From contig JAAZIF010000264.1 of NCBI GenBank assembly GCA_012510335.1, positions 1 through 5,884 on the forward strand: a stretch of DNA of 5,884 nucleotides, written 5' to 3'. How positions within the stretch are numbered: position 1 is the first letter of the stretch; every line of letters begins with the position of its first letter. Positions 1 through 5,231 of the stretch are shown here, in pieces. A model generated the notes under the pieces. The model saw nothing but the letters and a program-made list of their open reading frames with translations. It made no database searches and was not told the DNA's origin. The DNA comes from Methanomicrobiales archaeon (lineage in GTDB: Archaea > Halobacteriota > Methanomicrobia > Methanomicrobiales > Methanoculleaceae). The position numbers and the translations under genes were made by a program.

Positions 1-711
1 GTGCTGCCGTGCCTGGAGGACGACACTCCCGATCACCAGGTTCTCGTTGTAGGCCGGGATCACCACGGCGATCCGCTTCCCGCTGTAGCGAGGCCCGTCG
101 CCCGCTGTCTTCCCGGAGGAGACCCCGGCAACCACGAGATCGTGGACCTGTGAGAGGATCTCGGTTCCGACTGCGACGCCGTTCCCGCCGAGTCGGATCG
201 TCTCTATCGCCCGCTGCCCATAAGCACCAAACCCATCGGTGGTCTCACTGACCTCCGCCCCACAGGAGGCGCAGGCCTCGCCCCAGCGGACGACATCATT
301 CCCCCGCCGGAGCTCGGCAAGCAGTTTCGGCACATCCCCCGGGTTATGCTGGCCGTCAGCGTCGATGATGACGAGCTCATCGGCACCGAGACTCCGGGCG
401 GTCGAAAAGATCGTCTGGAGCGCTGCGCCGTAGCCCCGGTTCACCTCGTGACGGATAACGATCGCCCCGAGGGCCTCGGCGATCGCGGGGGTCTCGTCCT
501 CTGAACCATCATCGATGACCAGAACAGCATCCGCATGCCGGCGGGCGCCGAGGACTGTCTTTGCAATGGCTGATTCTTCGTTGTAGGCCGGCATCGCGAC
601 GAGCGTCCGCACCCCCCGCCGCGCCTGCGTGAGCTCATCGACGAAGAGAATTGCGTCTTCCCCGTCATCAGCGGCCGGCCTGGGTATAGGAGGAGCACGG
701 GCGCTCAGCAT
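1..711 (-). CDS. Family 2 glycosyltransferase with two GT-A units, C-terminal part off the left edge
   Basis: The minus strand is open for 237 codons from ATG at 711 to the window edge. The first GT-A domain shows PAYNEE (41-46), the nucleotide-binding DDGSEDET (67-74), NRGYGAA (91-97) and the metal-binding DADGQ (117-121), as in dolichyl-phosphate-mannose synthase-like and polyprenyl-phosphate sugar transferases. This family moves a sugar from a nucleotide donor to a lipid or glycan at the membrane face. After NDVV (138-141), where relatives usually have an IGSRF-type segment and more sequence, there is a short stretch with a CxxC pair (C147, C150). The familiar GFxAYxxRAIExI block follows at 160-172. 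A second GT-A start, AVVIPAYNEN, begins at 215. So domain one is shortened and fused to domain two. The start is uncertain: a GGGGTGG run abuts the ATG (too close for an ideal site), and the frame stays open upstream to a stop near 798, with a possible TTG start at 783. The glycosyltransferase call is secure; the substrate is unknown. Confidence 0.88.
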   Translation of the reverse strand, partial: MLSARAPPIPRPAADDGEDAILFVDELTQARRGVRTLVAMPAYNEESAIAKTVLGARRHADAVLVIDDGSEDETPAIAEALGAIVIRHEVNRGYGAALQTIFSTARSLGADELVIIDADGQHNPGDVPKLLAELRRGNDVVRWGEACASCGAEVSETTDGFGAYGQRAIETIRLGGNGVAVGTEILSQVHDLVVAGVSSGKTAGDGPRYSGKRIAVVIPAYNENLVIGSVVLQARQH

Positions 712-855
712 CCCACCCCTGGGAGAGGGCCAATGATGCGCCCTGGCTCGAGGATCGTGCCGCCAGCGCAGAAAAGAGGCCAAGGGTTCATCAGGTCAGT
801 CATAGGAATCTTCTGATCGGGGGAGGCGCCGTGCCGGCAGCCATCGCCTTTGATG

Positions 856-865
856 TATATTTTTT
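856..865 (-). promoter_or_regulatory. Probable archaeal TATA box for the glycosyltransferase gene
   Basis: On the minus strand this reads AAAAAATATA, inside a strongly AT-rich island (about 850-900) in an otherwise GC-rich region. It points towards the glycosyltransferase. A start site about 25 bases downstream, near 830-835, would give a leader of roughly 120 bases before the ATG at 711. The call rests on composition and orientation only; no purine-rich BRE immediately upstream is convincing. Confidence 0.45.
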
Positions 866-973
866 ACTTGATTAAATTAAAAACCTGTCGAAAAATATCC
901 AGGAAAATGACAACCGATCTGAATGAAAACTCCTGGTTCCTGGAATGGGAGAGATCGATCGGACCGAAGAACG

Positions 974-998
974 GGAGAAGCGGTCTGGGGCGTTCTCC
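974..998. repeat. Small inverted repeat (stem-loop)
   Basis: GGAGAA at 974-979 can pair with TTCTCC at 993-998 around a 13-base loop. The 6-bp stem is modest and could occur by chance. No T-run directly follows on the plus strand, so it is not called a terminator. Confidence 0.25.
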
Positions 999-1063
999 AG
1001 ATAGTGCTGTTAGCAGGTTACAAAAAAAGAGTTCACTAATTTCAGAGTTTTTGAGATAAGCAT

Positions 1064-1112
1064 GGTGCTGCCGGCATATTTTCGGGAAGATATCCCGGTT
1101 CAGGGTAGCACT
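1064..1112. repeat. Two-tier stem-loop, possible structured RNA element
   Basis: An outer stem pairs GTGCTGCC (1065-1072) with GGTAGCAC (1104-1111), eight pairs including one G-U; G1064 and T1112 could add another wobble pair. Inside it, ATATTTT (1076-1082) pairs with AAGATAT (1087-1093), seven pairs with one G-U, closing a CGGG tetraloop. G1073-G1074 can extend this with C1095-C1096 across one mismatch. The alternative inner stem CGGGA/TCCCG (1083-1087 with 1093-1097) competes with it. The strand of any transcript is unknown. It could be part of a small RNA or a transcript end. Confidence 0.4.
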
Positions 1113-1135
1113 CTGTAACCCGGCCCGCGACCTGC

Positions 1136-1155
1136 TCAGGGCAAAAGTGCCTTGA
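1136..1155. repeat. Compact 8-bp hairpin with a four-base loop
   Basis: TCAGGGCA (1136-1143) pairs with TGCCTTGA (1148-1155) with one G-U wobble, closing an AAAG loop. It lies 23 bases after the two-tier stem-loop at 1064-1112, so the two may belong to one folded transcript. No T-tract follows on the plus strand. Confidence 0.4.
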
Positions 1156-1562
1156 AAGATGCGAAGTGAGGCTCGAACCTCCGCCGCGCACCAAACATCA
1201 CAGGGAAACTGAGGGGAACGAGGCCAGGAGACCAGACCCTCGATGCTATGTGACCGGACCCAAGAGGGCCGGCCGTCCCTCCCACACCCGGGGCACGGGG
1301 CAGCAGGACTGCCGCTGATCGCAAGGCTGCGACACAGAGCTGCTCAACCGTTCCCGGGGCTCCGGCAGGCCGCTGTATTTCTGTCAGTGTCTTTGCAGGT
1401 TGTTTTGTTTCTGCGCCGCCACCTGCCTGGATACCGCTCATCTCCCGGGCGAAGACGTGGTGCCGCCAGCTCGCAAAGGCCCCCCGCACAGAGCCCCCAC
1501 CCGGGCGCCGGGATTCTTCGCCGCACGCAAATCAGGAGAACACCCCGGACGACAATTCCAAT

Positions 1563-1572
1563 ACCATTATTT
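1563..1572 (+). promoter_or_regulatory. Possible TATA-like element for the operon
   Basis: The sequence ACCATTATTT at about 1562-1571 is the only AT-rich stretch close to the first operon gene, with AAGTAAAACAG following. A start site about 25 bases downstream would lie near 1590, leaving a leader of under 10 bases before the ATG at 1598. A near-leaderless message would fit the lack of a clear GGAG/GGTG site there. The match to an archaeal TATA box is weak. Confidence 0.3.
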
Positions 1573-1597
1573 GAAGTAAAACAGAAACTTAGTCAGG

Positions 1598-1864
1598 ATG
1601 GCAGGCGGGAAGAAATATTACGCAGCAGCAGTACTTGCAATCTGGCTCATCATCGTCACCTTCTTCATGGTTCTCAACCGCACACTCGATCTTGAGGTTT
1701 ACTTTGTCCTCTCGCTCATCGGCCTCCTCGTGGTTGCGGTCCTCATCGATGGAGCCTTCTCACGACCACGCTACATGCGCTACCTCGGCTACGTCATCGC
1801 TGTGGGGGTCGCCCTCTTCGCCTACATCGTCGTAGAGAAGATCCTGGAGATCATTGCCGCATGA
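1598..1864 (+). CDS. Small three-helix membrane protein, first gene of the MoxR operon
   Basis: This 88-residue protein is almost entirely membrane-spanning: three hydrophobic segments at about 8-26, 33-51 and 63-84, separated by short polar turns (LNRTLD and DGAFSRPRYMRY). The N-terminus MAGGKK and the second loop are basic. I do not recognise a named family and see no catalytic motif. Its reality is supported by the strongly hydrophobic pattern, GC-rich codon use matching the downstream genes, and an ATGA overlap of its stop with the next start, which implies translational coupling. The start at 1598 has no clear ribosome binding site (AGTCAGG precedes it), but it begins just before the first helix and a compositional change. 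Placed ahead of four MoxR-module genes, it may be a membrane subunit or anchor of that complex; this is inference from position. Confidence 0.8.
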   Translation: MAGGKKYYAAAVLAIWLIIVTFFMVLNRTLDLEVYFVLSLIGLLVVAVLIDGAFSRPRYMRYLGYVIAVGVALFAYIVVEKILEIIAA

Positions 1865-3459
1865 GACCCCGGATATCCCACATCATCCTCGTGGCCGCAG
1901 CCCTCGTGGCGATCCTCATCCTCGCAGCGCACGCGACCGCCCCTATACTCTATACAGCAGAAAACATATCGACCGCCGCCCACGCAGACCCCGCGACCAT
2001 AAAGAAGCGCTCCCCCGGGGATGCCGCATCGCTGGTTCCTCTCATGGACGAACTCCTGGGCCAGACCGGGACACTCACCCTCACCATCAAGCTCAAGGAC
2101 TACGAGAGCGCCGAGCGTGACCTCGCCCACTACGCCGAACTCTCACGCCGCTTCGACCGGCTCGTCATCACCCTGGATGCCTCCGAGACTGATATCGGTG
2201 AGTTCCAGCAGATGAACCGGCAGAACCTCGACTCTCTCGCGACCCTGCTCGACGATTCCCGGCGGCTCGATGACCTGAAGAGACTCGAGATCGAGGTCCG
2301 GGGTGATGACGGCCAGCATACAGCCGTCGTCTACGAGGGGGAGGCCCTGCGGCAGAAGATGCACCAGGGCTTCTCAACATACGCAGAGCGGGTGCCTGCA
2401 ATGTCCCGTATTGCGGAGAACTACGAGATCAACACCACCGCCTACCAGGAGAGCACCGAACACTTCGCCGAGGCCACAGAATCCGCGGATGCGTGGCGGA
2501 AGGAGACCGGCGGGAAAACACCCCCCTCCCCCCTCGGCATAACCCTCACCCCGACCGAGGGCTACTACGGGGATCCGATCCAGATCTCCGGGAGATACAC
2601 CGGCACCCCTCCGGAGGCCCCGGTCGAGATCTACGTCGATAGCAGGCTCGCGACGACCACTGCCCTCGACGATGCCGGTCAGTACGCCTGCACCTACTGG
2701 ATAGGGGAGATCCTCGCCGGACCACATCTCGTCTACGTGACCGCAGGTCCGGCCTACTCTGACGTCAGGACGTTTGAGGCCCTCGCAGGGAACACCACCC
2801 TCACCCTCACACTTGAGGAGGTGAGCCAGGCGACCGTCGCCTGCACCGGGATCCTCATGACCAGCAACCGGTCGGTCGCAAGCGCCCCCATCGTCCTCAG
2901 ACTCGACGATACAACGCTCATCGAGGCCGAAACCGACGGGAACGGCACCTACAGGAAGGAGATAGCCCTCCCGGCCGGGGATCATACCATCAAGGCCGAG
3001 TTCCACGGCGCGGGCTTCCCCTTGAACCCCTCCGAGAGCGAGACCGGGATCTTCCGCGTTCCGGATGAACTCCCCTCCCCTCTCCCCATCATCACCGGAG
3101 CCGCGGCCCTCCTCGGCACCGTGTGGTACCTGAGGCGGCGGCACCAGCGCAAGGCCCCGGAGGTGGAAGAGGAGAAGATGGAGACAATCGAGCCCCCGGA
3201 GGAAGAAAAGATGGATGTCCCGGCGATCGATATCAGTGATCTAGACCCCCGCGACGCCGCGACCGTCCTCTTCCGCGCCCTCAGGGCCCGGCTCGGCATC
3301 CCTGAGACGAAGACACCGAGGGACTGCGCTCAGATAGCCCCCGCGCACGCCAGGTTCTTCAAACGCTACGAGAGGATACGGTATGCAGGGGAGACCCCCA
3401 CAGAAGAAGACCTCCGGTGGATGGAGGCGGCTGCCCGGGGTGATGACGATGCAGCGTGA
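1861..3459 (+). CDS. Membrane-anchored ectodomain protein with C-terminal DUF4129-like domain
   Basis: A 532-residue protein. An N-terminal hydrophobic segment (about 7-29) is followed by an Ala/Glu/Arg-rich, probably helical ectodomain (about 50-215). Two beta-rich regions resembling Ig-like or carboxypeptidase-regulatory-like sandwiches come next (about 225-308 and 312-400; the second ends with TDGNGTYRKEIALPAGDHTI). Then come a second transmembrane helix (about 406-425), a basic stop (RRRHQRK), a Glu-rich linker (433-453), and a cytosolic tail (458-525). The tail has the pattern of DUF4129: AATVLFRALRARLGI, TPRDCAQ, then FFKRYERIRYAG. Five N-X-S/T sequons (N35, N191, N311, N336, N361) lie in the outside part. 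DUF4129 is usual in MoxR/DUF58 loci, often fused to transglutaminase; no such catalytic domain is visible here. Its start overlaps the previous stop by ATGA, with GGAG 11 bases upstream. DUF4129 is called from pattern and context, and the Ig-like folds are inferred. Confidence 0.85.
   Translation: MRPRISHIILVAAALVAILILAAHATAPILYTAENISTAAHADPATIKKRSPGDAASLVPLMDELLGQTGTLTLTIKLKDYESAERDLAHYAELSRRFDRLVITLDASETDIGEFQQMNRQNLDSLATLLDDSRRLDDLKRLEIEVRGDDGQHTAVVYEGEALRQKMHQGFSTYAERVPAMSRIAENYEINTTAYQESTEHFAEATESADAWRKETGGKTPPSPLGITLTPTEGYYGDPIQISGRYTGTPPEAPVEIYVDSRLATTTALDDAGQYACTYWIGEILAGPHLVYVTAGPAYSDVRTFEALAGNTTLTLTLEEVSQATVACTGILMTSNRSVASAPIVLRLDDTTLIEAETDGNGTYRKEIALPAGDHTIKAEFHGAGFPLNPSESETGIFRVPDELPSPLPIITGAAALLGTVWYLRRRHQRKAPEVEEEKMETIEPPEEEKMDVPAIDISDLDPRDAATVLFRALRARLGIPETKTPRDCAQIAPAHARFFKRYERIRYAGETPTEEDLRWMEAAARGDDDAA
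3437..3443 (+). promoter_or_regulatory. Ribosome binding site deciding the DUF4350 start
   Basis: GGGGTGA, matching the archaeal GGTGA type, lies inside the end of the upstream gene, five bases before ATG at 3449. Another in-frame ATG at 3443 overlaps this site and would have no usable spacing, so 3449 is preferred. A frame upstream to 3383 is open but encodes a hydrophilic, Arg/Lys-rich stretch that would sit before the signal anchor. Confidence 0.6.
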
Positions 3460-4261
3460 GGTCTGGGCAATCCTCGTCCTCCTCCTCATAGCAGGTGCCG
3501 CGGTCTTTGCCCACGCGACCACGACCATCGAGGACTACAGCCGCCACAACATCGGCTGGAACGGCACATCGAGCCTCGGTCTGGAGGAGACCCGCGGCGG
3601 CACCCCCCCCGCAGGATCGACCCTCCTCATCCTGGCGCCGGAAGGATCTTTCACGGAAGATGATATCAACCGCCTCCGCACACATCTTGAGGGTGGCGGC
3701 GCGGTCATCATCGCCGACAAGGAAGGACGGGTAAATCCCCTCCTCTCCGCCCTCGGGAGTTCCATCAGGGTCCAGCCGGGGAACCTCTCGAGCCTCGAAC
3801 GGGGTCATGCCGATCCCCGGCTGTTCCGCGTCCAGACCACCGGAAACTCAAGCCTCTTTGCCGGGATCGAGACCCTCCTCGTCAACCGCCCGGCTGCGGT
3901 TCAGGGGGGCGAACCGCTCCTTGAGACGTCGCTCCTCGCCTGGGACGACACAACCGGGGACGGCCGGCCCGGGGGCACCGAAACCTTCAAGCGGAGAGCC
4001 ATCTGTGCGCGGGAGGGAGATATCACCGTCCTCGGTGACCCGAGCCTCTTCATAAACGCCATGCTCCCCGAAAACCCGGAGTTCATCGAGAACCTCAGGA
4101 AACAGTCGGTCCTCATCGACGCAGCGCACAGCGGGACCGGCACCAGAAACCCGATCATCAACACCCTGACATGGATCCAGGCAACACCACTGGCAAGAGC
4201 TGCCATAGCTGCTCTTGTCATCCTGCCCGTGGCCTACCTATTTGGGAGGAAGAGAGAATGA
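3449..4261 (+). CDS. DUF4350 domain-containing membrane protein
   Basis: A 270-residue protein anchored at both ends. There is an N-terminal helix (about 5-22), a soluble outside domain, and a C-terminal helix (about 247-265) ending in GRKRE. The central region has the DUF4350 layout: DYSRHNIGWNGTSSLG (29-44), then a beta strand STLLILAPEGSFTEDDINRL (57-76) and GGGAVIIADKEG (82-93). This is a Rossmann-like pattern seen in GATase-like or ABC-transporter-linked relatives. GDITVLGDPSLFINAML (190-206) and VLIDAAHSG (221-229) follow, where related proteins often carry a DE-H motif. Three N-X-S/T sequons (N38, N112, N133) fall in the outside part. The gene overlaps the upstream one by 11 bases and its own stop overlaps the MoxR start by ATGA. 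DUF4350 proteins recur in MoxR/DUF58 loci; their function is not known. Confidence 0.82.
   Translation: MQREVWAILVLLLIAGAAVFAHATTTIEDYSRHNIGWNGTSSLGLEETRGGTPPAGSTLLILAPEGSFTEDDINRLRTHLEGGGAVIIADKEGRVNPLLSALGSSIRVQPGNLSSLERGHADPRLFRVQTTGNSSLFAGIETLLVNRPAAVQGGEPLLETSLLAWDDTTGDGRPGGTETFKRRAICAREGDITVLGDPSLFINAMLPENPEFIENLRKQSVLIDAAHSGTGTRNPIINTLTWIQATPLARAAIAALVILPVAYLFGRKRE
4244..4250 (+). promoter_or_regulatory. Strong ribosome binding site of the MoxR gene
   Basis: GGGAGGA lies seven bases before ATG at 4258, inside the 3' end of the DUF4350 gene. It selects 4258 over an in-frame ATG at 4171, whose extra 29 residues (Cys/His/Pro-rich) lie entirely within the upstream gene and do not look like MoxR. 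It is the best-matching ribosome binding site in the operon. Confidence 0.75.
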
Positions 4262-5229
4262 GTGACAACCTGACAGAGCGCATCGAGGCGATTGCAGACG
4301 CCTACAAAGAGATCGAGACGATCACTCAACAGATCGTGGTCGGCAACCAGCCCCTCATCGAGTTGATCTTCATCGGCATGATCAACGGCGGCCACCTCCT
4401 CATCGAGGGGGTTCCGGGGACCGCGAAGACCACCATCTGTAAGATCATCGCACGACTGATAGACTTCGACTTCAAGCGGGTCCAGGGGGCTGTGGACATC
4501 CAGCCGGCGGACATCATCGGCGTCCGGGTCTTCGACCAGACCAGGAAGGAGTTTATCCTCCGGAAGGGCCCGATATTCACAAACCTGCTGATGGTCGACG
4601 AGATCAACCGCCTCACCCCGAAGACCCAGAGCGCTCTCCTTGAGGCCCTGAGCGAGGGGCAGACGACGATCGACGGGAAATCCTACCCGCTCGCAAACCC
4701 TTACTTCACCATCGCCACCCAGAACCCCTACGAGGTGGAGGGGACATTCCCGCTCATCGACGCCCAGCGCGACCGGTTCATGTTCAGCTTCATCCTCTCC
4801 CACCTCGACGCGGAGAGCGAGCTCGAGATCCTCCAGCGGGAGCGGGCCGGGAACCTGGATTGGAGCACCTACCATGACCGGATCACCCCGCTCCTCGGGC
4901 CCGCAGACATAAAAGGCATGATCGCAACCGTCCGGGAGATTATGGTCGACGAGAAGGTTCTTGAGTACGTGCGTGACATCGTCCTTGCCACACGCTCTCA
5001 CAGCGACATCGTTCACGGCGCAAGTTCCCGTGCCTCGATCGCCTTCCTCAGGGGCGTAAGGGCCCGGGCCGCGATCGAGGGGCGGGATTACACCATCCCC
5101 GACGATGTGCGGGCGCTTGCCCACCCGGTTCTGCGCCACCGCATCCTCCTCACCCGGGAGGCGGCGATCACCGGGGTCGACCCTGATACGGTCATCACCG
5201 AGATCCTTGAGAGCGTCGGGGTGTCCTAG
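4258..5229 (+). CDS. MoxR family AAA+ ATPase
   Basis: A 323-residue cytosolic ATPase of typical MoxR length. Walker A is GVPGTAKT (51-58) after GGHLLIE; Walker B is LLMVDEIN (110-117); sensor 1 is ATQNP (153-157); the family block EGTFPLIDAQRDRF (161-174) carries the presumed arginine finger; sensor 2 is in GASSRASIAFLRG (254-266); and the C-terminal lid helices include DYTIPDDVRALAHPVLRHRI. All catalytic positions are intact. MoxR proteins are thought to assemble as rings and act as chaperones that insert cofactors into, or remodel, partner complexes, usually with DUF58 and vWA proteins encoded alongside. Two family blocks differ from the common form: RVQGAVDIQPADIIG (74-88) where RIQFTPDLLPSDITG is usual, and GASSRA for GASPRA. 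The gene overlaps DUF4350 by ATGA and is two bases from the DUF58 gene. This is the most secure call in the operon. Confidence 0.96.
   Translation: MSDNLTERIEAIADAYKEIETITQQIVVGNQPLIELIFIGMINGGHLLIEGVPGTAKTTICKIIARLIDFDFKRVQGAVDIQPADIIGVRVFDQTRKEFILRKGPIFTNLLMVDEINRLTPKTQSALLEALSEGQTTIDGKSYPLANPYFTIATQNPYEVEGTFPLIDAQRDRFMFSFILSHLDAESELEILQRERAGNLDWSTYHDRITPLLGPADIKGMIATVREIMVDEKVLEYVRDIVLATRSHSDIVHGASSRASIAFLRGVRARAAIEGRDYTIPDDVRALAHPVLRHRILLTREAAITGVDPDTVITEILESVGVS
5218..5223 (+). promoter_or_regulatory. Ribosome binding site of the DUF58 gene
   Basis: GGGGTG lies within the last codons of the MoxR gene, eight bases before ATG at 5232. A second in-frame ATG at 5235 directly follows, so the start may be either of the two. 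Confidence 0.5.
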
Positions 5230-5231
5230 CG

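Larger units (their letters stand above)
712..1597. other. Long intergenic region between divergent transcription units
   Basis: About 890 bases separate the divergent glycosyltransferase gene and the plus-strand operon, and I recognise no protein or RNA gene here. Positions 850-1060 are AT-rich, with A/T runs such as seven A at 1022-1028. Positions 1064-1155 hold two good stem-loops. Positions 1180-1550 are GC-rich with small inverted repeats, for example GGCAG/CTGCC at 1299-1303 and 1309-1313. Open frames of 50 to 150 codons exist on both strands, but their translations are rich in Arg, Pro, Ser and Gly and match no family I know, as expected from chance frames in GC-rich DNA. The region could hold regulatory DNA, an untranslated RNA, or the eroded remains of a lost gene. 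Confidence 0.6.

Noticed and set aside
850..1059. Plus-strand open frame of 69 codons, or 50 codons from ATG at 907 after AGGA
   Set aside because: It has no recognisable family and mixed composition, and it begins in the AT-rich promoter island. The ribosome site is only two bases from the ATG. A small protein cannot be excluded, but nothing supports it.
1160..1195. GAGGCTCGAACCTC, resembling a tRNA T-arm (GGTTCGAGCC on the minus strand)
   Set aside because: The T-stem would have mismatches or a six-base loop, and no matching acceptor, D-arm or anticodon arm is found upstream on either strand. It is a short palindrome, not a tRNA.
1136..1489. Minus-strand open frame of 117 codons
   Set aside because: The translation is rich in Arg, Ala, Gly and Pro without domain or hydrophobic pattern, overlaps predicted hairpins, and has no clear ribosome site; it is probably a chance frame.
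1243..1695. Plus-strand open frame of 150 codons overlapping the 88-aa gene
   Set aside because: It is Arg/Ser/Pro-rich and reads into the 88-aa membrane protein gene in another frame. The small membrane protein is far more protein-like.
2374..3144. Minus-strand open frame of 256 codons opposite the DUF4129-like gene
   Set aside because: Gly/Glu/Asp/Val-rich antisense shadow produced by GC-rich codons of the real gene; no family signature.
4234..5139. Minus-strand open frame of 301 codons opposite the MoxR gene
   Set aside because: Antisense shadow of a secure MoxR gene with intact motifs on the plus strand; its translation is Asp/Gly/Val-rich and matches no family.
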